Below, in pieces: positions 1-10,167 of a stretch of 64,000 bases of DNA; position 1 is the first letter of the stretch; each line of letters opens with the position of its first letter. The position numbers and the translations under genes were made by a program. The stretch is from NCBI GenBank assembly GCA_050012175.1, contig JBEKHR010000006.1, positions 1 to 64,000 of the forward strand. Reading direction: 5' to 3'. The DNA comes from CAVROP01 sp050012175 (lineage in GTDB: Bacteria; Acidobacteriota; Terriglobia; UBA7540). The notes below the pieces were generated by a model. It made no database searches, was not told the origin of the DNA, and saw only the letters and a program-made list of their open reading frames with translations.

Positions 1-2
1 TC

Positions 3-347
3 GGCGCCTCCGGGGCTATTTATGGCCTTTTGCTGGCCTATGGCATGCTTTTCCCTGATCGGCCAATTTACCTCTATCTCATCATCCCGATCAAGGCGAA
101 GTGGTTCGTGGTGATTATGGGAGTAATCGAACTGGTTAGTTCCTTCGGCACCCCCGGATCGGGCATCAGCCACGTTGCGCACCTGGGAGGAATGCTCTTC
201 GGCTTTCTTTACCTCCGCGGCTGGAACCTGCCTTACACCCTGCAACTGCGGTATCATGAGTGGCGACGCGCCCGGTTGCGCAGCAAATTTGAAGTCTACG
301 TGCGAAAGCAGGAAAAGAAGGACGAATCCGGCCGCTGGATTAATTAG
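3..347 (+). CDS. Rhomboid family intramembrane serine protease, C-terminal part (5' end outside window)
   Basis: The open frame enters from the left edge, so the true start is not seen. The first residues read GASGAIYGLLLAYG, the rhomboid GxSG motif with the nucleophilic serine at about residue 4 of the visible part. Further on, SHVAHLGGMLFGFLYLRGW supplies the second catalytic element (His in HxxHLGG) in the last membrane helix. The protein ends in a basic cytoplasmic tail rich in Arg, Lys and Glu. Rhomboids cleave transmembrane substrates inside the lipid bilayer. The gene converges on the beta-galactosidase gene, with a large inverted repeat between them. Substrate unknown. Confidence 0.85.
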   Translation, partial: GASGAIYGLLLAYGMLFPDRPIYLYLIIPIKAKWFVVIMGVIELVSSFGTPGSGISHVAHLGGMLFGFLYLRGWNLPYTLQLRYHEWRRARLRSKFEVYVRKQEKKDESGRWIN

Positions 348-433
348 CGGGACCCCGCCTAACCCTGTCAACCCCGAAATCTACGCGTAAGGCCGCCGTC
401 CCTTGTCCGTGGATCGAGGAAGCGCCGCAGGCG

Positions 434-575
434 CTCTGGAGTGCGGCAGCTTGCTGCCGCTTTCCTCCCGCGAGCTTGCTCGCGCCTCACCTGTCCACTG
501 TCGCGCTCCACTCCACGGCCAGCAAGCTGGTCCCGCCGAGCGGGAAAAGCGGCAGCAAGCTGCCGCACTCCAAAG
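434..575. repeat. Large inverted repeat between convergent genes
   Basis: Two arms of about 31 bases (434-464 and 544-575) are near-perfect reverse complements. Each arm contains its own small palindrome, GCGGCAGCTTGCTGCCGC. The element lies between the ends of the rhomboid and beta-galactosidase genes, so it could fold as a bidirectional terminator, but it has no clear T-run. A related piece (GGAGTGCGGCAGCG) recurs near 56433, suggesting a dispersed REP-like family. Confidence 0.7.
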
Positions 576-580
576 CGTAA

Positions 581-2686
581 TCACTTCTCTTCGACAATCG
601 CGAGGTCCCAGGGTTTAAGCGTAATCGACTGTGACGGGGCCACCGTAGTCTGACCCAGCAAATCCCGGCCAGCACCGTAGGGATATACAAAGGTCTGAGT
701 TTCACTCGAGTAGTTCAGGTAGTAGTGGATCGTTTTGCCTTTGCGGTTTACGCCATGTTTGACGCGCACGGGCTGGGGTAGCTGCTGGTCCGGGCCGCTC
801 AATCCGGCGAGTTTCAGCACGTCCAGCAGCACTTTTTCCTGCAGCTTCGGCGAGAGGAGGCTGCCTTCGTAGGTCAGCGTGCCTGCGCCGAAATGGTTAC
901 GCGCGATGGCCGGATACTTTCCGAAAAAGGGATGGTCGTAATAGGCCAAGGGCTGCGCGCCTTCCAGGATCAGCATTTCGGCCCAATCGGAGACCCGGTT
1001 GTCAGCGCCCGCCTGGAACGGGTCACCCTTAAGCGCCACGGGCTGCCGCAAGTTCGAGAACTCCTGGTAGCGGAAGCCCGCCGCTTTCCGCAAAGGTCCA
1101 GGCGCCATCGACCAACGTACTGTTGAGTACTCGTTGCAGAAGCCGCTCTTGAACGCCATGACCACGTGGCCGCCCTGGTGGACGTAGTCGGCCAGTTTGT
1201 TCAGCAAGTCGTCGCTCGCAATGTAAAGCGGAGGGACAACGATCACTTTGTAGTTTGAAAGGTTCGTGCTGTCAGGGAAGATGAAATCGACCCCGACATT
1301 CAGCTTGTACAGGGCACGATACATTCCGGATAGGACTGAGCGGTAGTCCGCGTGGTCGCTGAAGGGCATGAACTGGATGCCGTGATACGAATCATCGCTG
1401 TAAAGAATGGCGACCTTGTTGGGACGCTTGACGTCGACAATTTCCGGCCCCACGCGCTCGAGCTCATGCGCCGTGCGGCTGACCTCCGCATAGGCGCGAT
1501 TGGGTTCCAGGTCGTGCGCGAGGACGCCTTTCCAATACGTTTCCTGGCCGTAGTGGATGGAGTGCCAATGCCAGTACTCCACCATGTTTGCGCCGGAAGA
1601 GGTGTGCGTGTAAACATCCAGGCGGAGCTGGCCGTCGAAGGGAGGATATTGATTTTTTGAGTCCCACCCAATCGTCTGCGCGTTGGTCTCCGTCACCAGG
1701 TAGTTGGTCTGCTTGAGCGAGCGGGTGTAATCTCCGGCCATGCTCGGAGATTCGCCGTCGTAGCGGTCCTGCGTTTCGTGGTAGGGATTGGCCGCCACAA
1801 TATCGAGTGAGCGGGAGATATCCTCCTCATTCACGTCGGGGCGCGGCGGACCTGCAAGGTCCTGGGTGACGAACTGGTCGGGCCGCTTGTACTCGTTCAC
1901 CAGGGCAGCCTGCCAGTTCAGGAAGTCGGTGGTCAGCGACTGCTGGTATCGCTCCCACTCCAGCTTCCAGCCGGGATTGATGATCCCCTCACGGGGCGGC
2001 ACTTCGGTCCAGTCGTAGAGTCTCTGCCCCCAATAATTCAGGCCCCAAATCTCGTCCAGCTTATCCACGCTTTGGAACTTGGCGCGAAGGTAATTGACAA
2101 AACCCACTTGCACATCGAGGTTCGCCACACCCGCCGATGAGGTTTCGTTGTCGATTTGATAGCCGATCACCGCAGGGTTGTCCTTGTAGTGCTGGGCGAT
2201 TTTGCGAATCACGCGCTCGCAGTAGTAGCGATAGGTGGGATTCGACAGGTCGGTATTCTGACGCAAGCCATAGGTGATGGTCTTGCCGTCCAGCCGGGTG
2301 ACGACGATTTCCGGATGCTTCTTGTACAGCCACGCCGGAATGGAGTAGGTCGGCGTGCCCATGATGACCTTGATCCCGGCCTTGTGCATGCGCTCCGCCA
2401 CGCGGTCCATCCACCCGAATTCGAAGCGGCCGTCTTCCGGTTCCCATAAACCCCAACTGGACTCGCCCATGCGAACCACCGTGAGGCCGGCCTGCTGCAT
2501 CAGTTGGGCATCCTGCTCCAGCCGCTCATAAGGCATGTACTCCGTGTAGTACGCAACGCCGTAAAGGATGCTGTCCATCTCGTTGGGCGCGAAAGCCGGC
2601 TTGGCTTGGGACCATGCAGTGTTGGGGGCTAGGGACAAAAAAATGGCGGCCATGGCGGGAATTAAGCTTTGCAGAATTCGCTTCAT
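581..2686 (-). CDS. Secreted GH42 family beta-galactosidase
   Basis: A 701-residue glycoside hydrolase that removes terminal beta-galactosyl units. I chose the ATG at 2686 over one 33 bases upstream because GGAGGAAGG lies just before it (2692-2700) and it opens directly into a signal peptide (MKRILQSLIPAMAAIFLSLA...TAWSQA). The TIM-barrel starts at about residue 40 with YGVAYYTEYMP. The likely acid/base is Glu181 in GYQIDNET and the likely nucleophile Glu333 in YLVTETNAQ. A trimerisation-like domain (KVAILYSDDSYHG) and a beta domain follow, as usual for GH42. Export suggests action in the periplasm or outside the cell, feeding the galactose uptake and Leloir genes at 32854-37581. Confidence 0.9.
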   Translation of the reverse strand: MKRILQSLIPAMAAIFLSLAPNTAWSQAKPAFAPNEMDSILYGVAYYTEYMPYERLEQDAQLMQQAGLTVVRMGESSWGLWEPEDGRFEFGWMDRVAERMHKAGIKVIMGTPTYSIPAWLYKKHPEIVVTRLDGKTITYGLRQNTDLSNPTYRYYCERVIRKIAQHYKDNPAVIGYQIDNETSSAGVANLDVQVGFVNYLRAKFQSVDKLDEIWGLNYWGQRLYDWTEVPPREGIINPGWKLEWERYQQSLTTDFLNWQAALVNEYKRPDQFVTQDLAGPPRPDVNEEDISRSLDIVAANPYHETQDRYDGESPSMAGDYTRSLKQTNYLVTETNAQTIGWDSKNQYPPFDGQLRLDVYTHTSSGANMVEYWHWHSIHYGQETYWKGVLAHDLEPNRAYAEVSRTAHELERVGPEIVDVKRPNKVAILYSDDSYHGIQFMPFSDHADYRSVLSGMYRALYKLNVGVDFIFPDSTNLSNYKVIVVPPLYIASDDLLNKLADYVHQGGHVVMAFKSGFCNEYSTVRWSMAPGPLRKAAGFRYQEFSNLRQPVALKGDPFQAGADNRVSDWAEMLILEGAQPLAYYDHPFFGKYPAIARNHFGAGTLTYEGSLLSPKLQEKVLLDVLKLAGLSGPDQQLPQPVRVKHGVNRKGKTIHYYLNYSSETQTFVYPYGAGRDLLGQTTVAPSQSITLKPWDLAIVEEK

Positions 2687-2719
2687 TTCAACCTTCCTCC
2701 ATCGAATTATTGAAAGCAA

Positions 2720-3374
2720 CGGGCCAGGGTTCGTAATTCTACGCTCAATAAGCGCCTACGGCGATTTTAGATTTTGGATTTTAGATTCTGGATTGTACCC
2801 ACCCGCCACCTGCTGATCCCATGAGGCGCGCGGCAGCCAGAATGCGGAAGGCGTCAATCAGCGTCCACCTTACCCGTCAAGCACTACTTAGCAGTCGTCA
2901 CGAAATAACCATTGTATTGGTCGCTGAACAACCCCTCACCCCCGGCCCCTCTGTCGCCGCGGCGACCGAGGGGGGTCGTTAATTTGAATTTGCTCGCCTC
3001 TCCCCCAAGGGGGCGAGGGGGGTCGTTAATTTGAATTTGCTCCCCTCTCCCCCTTGGGGGAGAGGGTGGACCGCAACCGGCGCTTTCTCCAGCCGGGGCG
3101 GGCCGGGTGAGGGGGTCATCCTGGAACGAATTAGGAAGGAGTCTCCTGAACACCCCTTATGTGAACAGTATTGATCTTAGATCGTAGATTTTGGCTTGTA
3201 CTCACGCACCACCGACCGATCCCATGCGGCGCGCGGCAGACGGAATGCCGAAGGTGGCAAGTAGTGTTCTCCTCACCTATCAAATACTGCCTACTGAACT
3301 CTTGACCTTCGACTGTTGACTGTCAACTTGTCGGGCAGCATTGCAAATCTGAAATATGTTCGGCCAGAGGGCGA
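2720..3374. other. Intergenic region rich in short repeats
   Basis: No convincing gene lies between the two hydrolase genes. The stretch holds degenerate 7-bp-period arrays at 2763-2794, 3173-3195 and 3301-3333, a 47-bp tandem duplication at about 2968-3062, and a copy of a dispersed repeat at 3042-3117. Confidence 0.7.
3042..3117. repeat. Dispersed CTCTCCC / GGGAGAGGGTG repeat, copy 1
   Basis: A CCCTCTCCC...GGGAGAGGGTGG hairpin is followed by a CCGG-rich middle and GGGCCGGGTGAGGGGG. The same order is seen at 31781-31850 and 56550-56623. The hairpin-plus-tail layout is that of a REP-like mobile intergenic repeat. Just upstream, the block around TCGTTAATTTGAATTTGCTC is duplicated with a 47-bp period. 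Confidence 0.75.
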
Positions 3375-5684
3375 CTATTCATTAATTTCGAAATCGCCTG
3401 GCGAGCCTTCCCACGAGTTGGGACCGACCCATACGGTAACGCGCGCTGGTTCCACCACCTCCTTCATATCGGTATTCCAGAATGCCAACTCGTCGCGGCC
3501 AATTGTGAACTCAACACGTTTCGATTCACCGGGAGCCAGCGCGATTCGGCGAAAGCCCTTCATTTCACGGACCGGGCGAGCCACACTCGTACCCCGCTCG
3601 CGAATGTAAAGCTGCACGACTTCCTCGCCGGAGCGGTCGCCCGTATTCTTCACTTCCGCCGATACGCGCAGCGGCTCGGCCTGCCCTGAGTTCAGCGCGC
3701 GGGCGCTCAGTGTTCTCTTGCTGAGCGTCAATGGGGAGTAAGTGAACCGCGTGTATGACAGGCCGTAACCGAAGGGGAAGAGCGGCGAGTTCAGTTCATC
3801 GATATAGCGGGAGCGAAAGCGCTCGGCGGCGGTCCTGGGGCGATGGGTCAGGTCGATACCCTCGGCGGGCCGGCCGGTGTCGAGGGCGTTGTAGTACAGG
3901 GGTTCCTGGCCCACGGTCCGGGGAAAGCTGACGGTTAGCCTTCCGCTCGGGTTTGCGTCGCCGAACAGCGTCCGCACCAGCGCCGGGCCGGCCTGCACTC
4001 CGGGGAACCATGCTTCGATGAGCGCGCGGACGTGCGGAACAACCGGCTTCAATACGAGCGGGTGCCCATTAAAGAGGATAAGAACAATCGGCCGGCCAGT
4101 AGCCGCAACCGCTTCCAGGAGTTTTTGCTGATTGCCCGGAAGATCCAAATGAGCTCTGGAACCTGCTTCTCCGCTGGAGCCGGCATCTTCGCCCAGCGCC
4201 AAGAGGACGAGGTCGGCCCGACTTGCAGCTTTTAGCGCCGCCGCGAAACCACTTTCGGAATTACCCCAAATGTCCGTCCCGCGCGCATAAGACAGCTTTA
4301 TTTGACTCGCTGCGGCGCGCTCCGCCAGCGCCACGCGGAGAGTGACCACGTCTTTGGGGTTGCTTTCGCCGGTGTGCCACGGTCCGAGCATGTCTGGGGC
4401 GTCATCCGCCAAAGGCCCGATGAGCGCCATCGTCTGCACGCTGGAGTTGACCGGCAGCGCGGGAGCACCGCTCGCTATCGGTTCGTTCTTCAGCAGGATG
4501 AAAGACTCCTCGGCCATGCTGCGGGCAACTTCAAGATACTCAGGTTTGATGGTCGCCGGCCGCGCTTTCTCCGGGGTGTAAGGGTGATCGAATAATCCCA
4601 GCGCAGACTTAACGCGCAGAATGCGCCGCACGGCATCATCAACTGCGGACTCGGAAACGGCTCCCGAATGAACCTGCTGGACAAGGCCCAGATAGAGTTT
4701 GGATTCCATGTCCATGTCCACGCCGGCAAGAAAAGCTTTGCGAGCAGCCGTCGGACCGTCGTTCGCAATGCCGTGCGCGATAAGCTCCTGGATGGCGGTG
4801 TAATCACTCACCACAAAGCCCGGGAACCTCCACTCGCCTTTGAGGATTTCCTTCAAGGTGAACTCATTCGCCGATGTGGGAACCCCGTTGAGAGAGTTGA
4901 AGGCGCTCATCAGGGTGACGGCGCCCGCCTCGACAGCCGCTTTGAACGGCGGCAGGTAGACCTGCCGCAGCGTACGCTCCGACATGTCAACGGTGTTGTA
5001 TTCACGTCCGCCTTCCGCAGCGCCGTAAGCAACGTAGTGTTTGGCGCAGGCCGCGATCGAGTCCGGAGCATCAAGCTGTTTGCCCTGGTACCCGCGCACG
5101 TAGGCGCGCGCCATGGCCGCCCCCAGGTAGGGGTCCTCTCCAGCGCCCTCGACAATGCGGCCCCAGCGCGCATCACGCGCGATGTCCACCATGGGCGAAA
5201 ACGTCCACCGGATGCCTGCGGCCGAGGCTTCCTCCGCCGCAATGCGCGACGCGCGTTCAACAAGGGCCGGGTCCCACGTGGCCGCCATGCCAAGCGGCAC
5301 AGGGAATGTGGTGCGATATCCGTGAATGACGTCCAGCGCGAAAATCACCGGGATGCGCAGGCGCGATTTTTCCATCGCAACCTTCTGTAGCGCGTTGATC
5401 TCCGAGGGATTGGTGATGTTGTACAAGCTCCCGATCTCACCCCCTGCCACCGGCTCGGCCCAAGCGCCGCCACCTGTGCCGAGCCCAGTGATCCCGGCAA
5501 ACGCGTCGCGTTGCACCAACTGCCCGACCTTTTCTTCCAAGCTCATCTGCTTGAGCAGCGCATCAACGCGTGCCTCAATTCGCGGATCATCAAGCGCCAC
5601 AGGGGATGTCTGTCCAACAAGATGGCTGGCAAAGAGGAATAGAAAAAAGGCCATCAGGCTCAAGCATGTCTTCTTGTGAATCAT
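3375..5684 (-). CDS. bglX: Secreted GH3 beta-glucosidase (BglX-like)
   Basis: A 769-residue glycoside hydrolase. A signal peptide (MIHKKTCLSLMAFFLFLFASHLVGQ) precedes the GH3 N-terminal barrel. The catalytic nucleophile is probably Asp294 in FVVSDYTAIQEL. The second alpha/beta sandwich domain starts near residue 400 (ESFILLKNEP), and a fibronectin-III-like domain ends the protein (VSAEVKNTGDRSGEEVVQLY). Length and domain order match BglX-type periplasmic enzymes that cleave beta-linked glucosides; exact substrate is not readable. AAGGAG at 5692-5697 supports the start. It is transcribed toward the GH42 gene, with 655 bases of repeat-rich DNA between them. Confidence 0.92.
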   Translation of the reverse strand: MIHKKTCLSLMAFFLFLFASHLVGQTSPVALDDPRIEARVDALLKQMSLEEKVGQLVQRDAFAGITGLGTGGGAWAEPVAGGEIGSLYNITNPSEINALQKVAMEKSRLRIPVIFALDVIHGYRTTFPVPLGMAATWDPALVERASRIAAEEASAAGIRWTFSPMVDIARDARWGRIVEGAGEDPYLGAAMARAYVRGYQGKQLDAPDSIAACAKHYVAYGAAEGGREYNTVDMSERTLRQVYLPPFKAAVEAGAVTLMSAFNSLNGVPTSANEFTLKEILKGEWRFPGFVVSDYTAIQELIAHGIANDGPTAARKAFLAGVDMDMESKLYLGLVQQVHSGAVSESAVDDAVRRILRVKSALGLFDHPYTPEKARPATIKPEYLEVARSMAEESFILLKNEPIASGAPALPVNSSVQTMALIGPLADDAPDMLGPWHTGESNPKDVVTLRVALAERAAASQIKLSYARGTDIWGNSESGFAAALKAASRADLVLLALGEDAGSSGEAGSRAHLDLPGNQQKLLEAVAATGRPIVLILFNGHPLVLKPVVPHVRALIEAWFPGVQAGPALVRTLFGDANPSGRLTVSFPRTVGQEPLYYNALDTGRPAEGIDLTHRPRTAAERFRSRYIDELNSPLFPFGYGLSYTRFTYSPLTLSKRTLSARALNSGQAEPLRVSAEVKNTGDRSGEEVVQLYIRERGTSVARPVREMKGFRRIALAPGESKRVEFTIGRDELAFWNTDMKEVVEPARVTVWVGPNSWEGSPGDFEINE

Positions 5685-5872
5685 CGAAGGTCTCCTTGGG
5701 ATTCTTGCAGCATTCAGAAGAGAGATTGTGGCATGTCGTTCAAGGCGAAGCGAGTGGAAACGTCAGGTTTCAAAGGCAAAGGCGACCGTCGTCCGGTCAA
5801 AGCGAGGGACCAGCGACAAAAGAGCATGGAGTAATTGAGTCATTTTTTTCTGCGCAATCTCCTTGCCGCAAT

Positions 5873-8800
5873 TTAATACTCCCCAACTCCTTGCTCAGGA
5901 GTCGGCAATGTGTCGGAGGGGCGCGCGAACCAGACGTAAAGGGTGGGGAGGAGAACAATGCTTATAAGGAGGTTGGTGATCAGGCCACCGACGATCACGA
6001 TCGCGAAAGGCCGCTGAGAATCAGAGCCAATATCGTGAGAGAGGGCCGCTGGCAGCAGCCCCAGAGTTGCGACCAACATGGTCATCATTATCGGTCGGAG
6101 ACGTCGGATCGCGCCTTCCACCGCTGCCTCCATCACCGCCTGCCCACGTGCGCGGAGCTGGTTGATATACTCGACCATGATCACCCCCGTCTGCACGGAG
6201 ACACCGGATAGCGCGAGGAATCCAACCCCCGAGGAAACACTGAAGTGCGTTCCGGTGAAGAATAATGCCAACATACCACCGATGGGGGCCATCCCCATGT
6301 TCAAAAGGATGAGGAACGCCCACTTAAACGATCCAAAGGCTGTATAGAGAATCAGCAGAATCAGCAGGAGAGTTATGGGGACGATGTACGCCAGCCTTTT
6401 GTTGGCACGTTGCTGGCTCTCGTACTCGCCCGCCCAATCCAGCCGGTACCCCTGAGGGAGCTTGACCTTTTCATTCACTTCGCGGATTGCTTCCTCAACC
6501 GTGCTGCCGAGGTCGCGGCCTCGTACGCTGTATCGGATGGCGATGTAGCGCGAGTTCGCCTCGCGGTAAATCATGGAGGCGCCATCTTCCACTTTGACGT
6601 CACAAAGTTGCGCAAGCGAAACGCGCTCCCCCGAAGGCGCCAGGATACGAATATTCGAGATGTCTTCCACGGTTCCCCGGTAGGGTTCCTGATACCGCAC
6701 CACCAGATCGTAACGGCGCTCACCTTTCAAAATCTGGCTAACAGCTTTCCCCCCCACGGCGGTCTCGGTGGCGTCCTGTACATCCGACACGTTTATACCG
6801 AACCGGTCGGCTTTCGCGCGGTCTACGATGAGGTCCACATTCGGCTGGCCCAGGACACGAAAGACCCCCAGGTCGGCGACGCCCGGCACCGTCCTCATGA
6901 CATTCGCAATTTCCTCGCTTTTGGCCTCAAGTAATTTCAGGTCGCTACCAATCAGCTTAACGGCAAGCTGGCCTTTTACTCCACTAACCGCCTCCTCCAT
7001 GTTGTCCGCGATGGGCTGGGAGAATCCCCAAATAACGCCGGGGATCTTCTCAACCTCTCGGTCCAGGGCTGCGATGAGCTCCTCTTTGTCTGCGTGGAAC
7101 TGCTTGCGCCACTCCCTTCGGGGTTTAAGGTCGATGAAGTACTCGGTGTTGAAGAAGCCCGTGGCGTCGGTGCCGTCATCGGACCTGCCCACCTGCGAGA
7201 CAACCTGAGTTACTTCCGGGAATCGGGCGAACGCAATGCGTGCCTGGTCCATGATCCGTTCGCCTGCATCGGGGCCAACGCTGGGAGCCAGCGTACCTCG
7301 GGCCCAGATGGCGCCTTCATCGAGGTGAGGCAGGAACTCAGAGCCGATCACACCGCTCAAAGCCAGGAAGAGGGTCAAGAGGAGAGCGGCCACGGCGCCG
7401 CTAACGGTCACCCAACGATGACGGATGCACCAGGGAAGGTCTTGGCGATATCGCTTGATGAGAAAGGCGAGCACCGGATTACGCCATTCGCTAGTCTGGC
7501 GACGGAACAAGAAACTGGACAGCACCGGCGCGAGCAACATGGAAAACAGCAAGGCGCCGAGCAAAGCGAACGCCACGGTCCAGGCCATCGGCCGGAACAG
7601 GCGACCTTCAACCCGCTGCAGAGTGAAAATGGGCATATAGGCGGTGATGATAATCGTAATGGCATAGAAAACAGGCCGCTGTACTTCATGCGCCGCATCT
7701 CGGATTGTCTCCCCCACGCTCTTCGAGCCGTTGCCGTTCCCGTCCATTTCGAGCCGGCGCAGGATATTCTCAACCATTACCACCGCTCCATCGACGACCA
7801 TGCCGAAGTCGAGTGCCCCGAGGGAGAGGAGATTGGCGGGAATGTGCCGGAGGTCAAGGCCGATGGAAGCAAACAAGAGCGAAAAGGGGATGGTAAGGGC
7901 GACAATCAGAGCGCTGCGTATGTTTCCGAGAAAGAAAAACAAGATGACGACCACCAGGATGATTCCCTCGCTGAGGTTGTGAAGGACGGTGTGCGTGGTA
8001 TACCTCACGAGATCGCTGCGGTCGATATGGGGAACTATCTTCACGCCGGGCGGCAACACGTGTTCGTTGAGGTACTTGACCTTGGCGTGCAGGGCCTCGA
8101 GGGTGGGAGCCGCATCGGCGTCTTTCCTGATTTGGACGATGCCCTCCACCACGTCGTCGTCATCGATCACCCGTCCGTCCTCGCGATGAATCGCCTTCCC
8201 GAGACGCCCGAGGCGAATCTTGGGCCCTTGCACCACATCCGCCACGTCCCTCACACGGATGGGTGTTCCATTTTGTGCTGCGATCACGGTCGAGCCGATG
8301 TCGTCTGTATTCTTCATGAGCCCGATGGCGCGAATGTTGAAAGCCTGCTGGCCTTTTTGGATGAAGCTACCGCCCGCATTCACATTATTGGCCGCCAACG
8401 CTTGCTCCACCTGGCCGATGCTCAAGCGATGGGCGATGATTTGGTTGGGGTCCACCTGGACCTGGTACTCGCGGGTGATCCCGCCAAAAATGGAGACCGC
8501 CGCGATGTTGGGTACGGAGAGAAGTTCCTTCACCATGACCCAGTCTTGCAGCGATTTCAGGTCCATGACGTCGATCATGGGGTTGCTGCTGGTGAGGGTA
8601 TAGAAATAGATCTGCCCTACCGGGCTGAAGTCGGGCCCGATCTGGGGGCTAAGATTCTCGGGCAGGTTGACCAAGGTGAGCTTCTCCAACACTTGTTGGC
8701 GATTGGTCAGATTGTTGGAATCATCGTCGAAGATGATGGTGACAAATGAAAGCCCCGAGAGGGAAATGGAGCGCAGGTGGGTGAGGTGGCCCACACCGTT

Positions 8801-9019
8801 CATCTGAATCTCGATGGGGATGGTCACCTGTTGTTCCACTTCTTCGGCGGCGCGGCCGGGCCATTGGGTAATGACCCAAACGTACTTGTCCGCTACATCC
8901 GGGTAGGCCTCCACGGGCAAGTTGTGAAACGAGATGATGCCCCAAATCAGGAGGAGTATACCGATACTCAAGACGAGAAATCGGTTGCGCAACGCGAAAT
9001 CGACGAGGTGCTTGATCAT
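5873..9019 (-). CDS. CzcA/CusA family heavy-metal RND efflux permease
   Basis: A 1,048-residue inner-membrane proton antiporter. It has 12 predicted membrane helices with the two large periplasmic loops of RND pumps. The fourth-helix motif DFGMVVDGAVVMVEN is the form seen in divalent-cation pumps (CzcA-like) rather than the Cu/Ag pump CusA; this is family knowledge, not proof. The gene starts 5 bases after the end of its adaptor gene, so the two form an operon. No outer-membrane factor gene is adjacent; the pump may borrow one, for example that at 47749-49380. Confidence 0.93.
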   Translation of the reverse strand: MIKHLVDFALRNRFLVLSIGILLLIWGIISFHNLPVEAYPDVADKYVWVITQWPGRAAEEVEQQVTIPIEIQMNGVGHLTHLRSISLSGLSFVTIIFDDDSNNLTNRQQVLEKLTLVNLPENLSPQIGPDFSPVGQIYFYTLTSSNPMIDVMDLKSLQDWVMVKELLSVPNIAAVSIFGGITREYQVQVDPNQIIAHRLSIGQVEQALAANNVNAGGSFIQKGQQAFNIRAIGLMKNTDDIGSTVIAAQNGTPIRVRDVADVVQGPKIRLGRLGKAIHREDGRVIDDDDVVEGIVQIRKDADAAPTLEALHAKVKYLNEHVLPPGVKIVPHIDRSDLVRYTTHTVLHNLSEGIILVVVILFFFLGNIRSALIVALTIPFSLLFASIGLDLRHIPANLLSLGALDFGMVVDGAVVMVENILRRLEMDGNGNGSKSVGETIRDAAHEVQRPVFYAITIIITAYMPIFTLQRVEGRLFRPMAWTVAFALLGALLFSMLLAPVLSSFLFRRQTSEWRNPVLAFLIKRYRQDLPWCIRHRWVTVSGAVAALLLTLFLALSGVIGSEFLPHLDEGAIWARGTLAPSVGPDAGERIMDQARIAFARFPEVTQVVSQVGRSDDGTDATGFFNTEYFIDLKPRREWRKQFHADKEELIAALDREVEKIPGVIWGFSQPIADNMEEAVSGVKGQLAVKLIGSDLKLLEAKSEEIANVMRTVPGVADLGVFRVLGQPNVDLIVDRAKADRFGINVSDVQDATETAVGGKAVSQILKGERRYDLVVRYQEPYRGTVEDISNIRILAPSGERVSLAQLCDVKVEDGASMIYREANSRYIAIRYSVRGRDLGSTVEEAIREVNEKVKLPQGYRLDWAGEYESQQRANKRLAYIVPITLLLILLILYTAFGSFKWAFLILLNMGMAPIGGMLALFFTGTHFSVSSGVGFLALSGVSVQTGVIMVEYINQLRARGQAVMEAAVEGAIRRLRPIMMTMLVATLGLLPAALSHDIGSDSQRPFAIVIVGGLITNLLISIVLLPTLYVWFARPSDTLPTPEQGVGEY

Positions 9020-9024
9020 GTCTC

Positions 9025-10167
9025 TTACTCTGTATCCGCGGCACTGGCGAATTGCAGGGCGTTGGCCACAATCTGGTCGCCGGGTGCAAGTCCCGCGATG
9101 ACTTCTTGGAAGCCGTCGCTGGAGACGCGCCCCGCCTGAACTTCAATCCTGCGGAAGCGGTGGCCGCCTTCTGCGCGAAAAACCCAATCCTTATCGTGGA
9201 GGCGCAGCACGGCTTTGGCGGGCACGAGGGAGCGGAGCTGCTTGCTCTGGGAGCGGAACGTCGCGGTGGCGAACATACCGGCCCGCATCTGACGGCGCTC
9301 GTTATCCAATTCCAGACGCACTTTGGCGGTGCGAGTGCTCGGATCGAGCACGCGGCTGATGTTGCTGACGCGCCCTTTCAAAGCCTGGTCCGGGTAAGCG
9401 TTCAGCCGGACTTCCGCGAAGTCGCCGAGTCGGACTTGCGCGAGGTTGTTCTCATAAACGTCGCAAAGAACCCAGACGCGGGAGAGGTCAGCGACGGTAA
9501 AGAGGTTGGGAGAATTATCTATCGAGCGGACCCCCGTACCGCCGGTGATGTTCTGTTCGACGATGGTCCCCGAGATCGGCGACTTAACGTCCACGATGGG
9601 CGAGGCATGGCTCACGTCCGCGCCCAGCACGCGCAAATGTTCCGCCGCCGTGGCTAAATCCACCTTCGCTTTCTGCTCGACATCCTCGGCGGCCTCCAAG
9701 TCGCGTTGCGCGATGGCCCCTCTGGCCAAGAGCGTCTCCGAGCGCTCCTGTTGGCGGCGGGCCAGCACCTCATCGGCTTGGGCCTTCTGGTAGTCGGAAA
9801 AAGCCTGTGAAACATCCGGGCTGTTGATCCGTAGCAGCACCTGGCCCTTGGTCACGTCATCCCCCAGCTTGGCCCGGATGTCCACCACGCGGCCTCCCGC
9901 CAGCGAAAGCACCGGGACCGAGCGGTTGACATCGGGCGTCACTACTCCATTCACCTTGAGCTCATTGTAGATAAGGCGCTGCTCTACTGTCGTCAGGGGA
10001 AATTGTTCGGGATCCGGCACCTCCACGAGGGTGAGGTCCGGGGCTTTTTCAACCGTTACCGGGGGCGGATGGTCGGCGCTCGATCCGCGGCTGCAACTTG
10101 ACGAAAGCCACGGAGCCAAGCAAGCGACAAGAATCAGAGCCGTTATGGCATGGGAGTGGTTCTTCAT
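9025..10167 (-). CDS. RND efflux periplasmic adaptor (metal efflux type)
   Basis: A 380-residue membrane fusion protein. The N-terminus (LILVACLAPWLSSSC) looks like a lipoprotein signal, although SSSC is a weak lipobox. Hairpin and lipoyl-like parts follow: GGRVVDIRAKLGDDVTKGQVLLRI, a coiled coil around residues 125-165, and SPISGTIVEQNITGG. The beta-barrel part includes FTVADLSRVWVLCDVYE, typical of CusB/CzcB-type adaptors. AGGAAGG (10174-10180) six bases upstream supports the start. It is cotranscribed with the permease gene downstream and should link it to an outer-membrane channel. Confidence 0.9.
   Translation of the reverse strand: MKNHSHAITALILVACLAPWLSSSCSRGSSADHPPPVTVEKAPDLTLVEVPDPEQFPLTTVEQRLIYNELKVNGVVTPDVNRSVPVLSLAGGRVVDIRAKLGDDVTKGQVLLRINSPDVSQAFSDYQKAQADEVLARRQQERSETLLARGAIAQRDLEAAEDVEQKAKVDLATAAEHLRVLGADVSHASPIVDVKSPISGTIVEQNITGGTGVRSIDNSPNLFTVADLSRVWVLCDVYENNLAQVRLGDFAEVRLNAYPDQALKGRVSNISRVLDPSTRTAKVRLELDNERRQMRAGMFATATFRSQSKQLRSLVPAKAVLRLHDKDWVFRAEGGHRFRRIEVQAGRVSSDGFQEVIAGLAPGDQIVANALQFASAADTE

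Noticed and set aside
7094..8749. Plus-strand frame of 551 codons inside the metal pump gene
   Set aside because: Antisense shadow of a well-supported RND permease; no recognisable domain and His/Glu-rich content typical of such shadows.
5873..9019. Silver/copper specificity (CusA) for the metal pump
   Set aside because: The helix-4 motif DFGMVVDGAVVMVEN fits divalent-metal pumps better; specificity cannot be settled from sequence alone.
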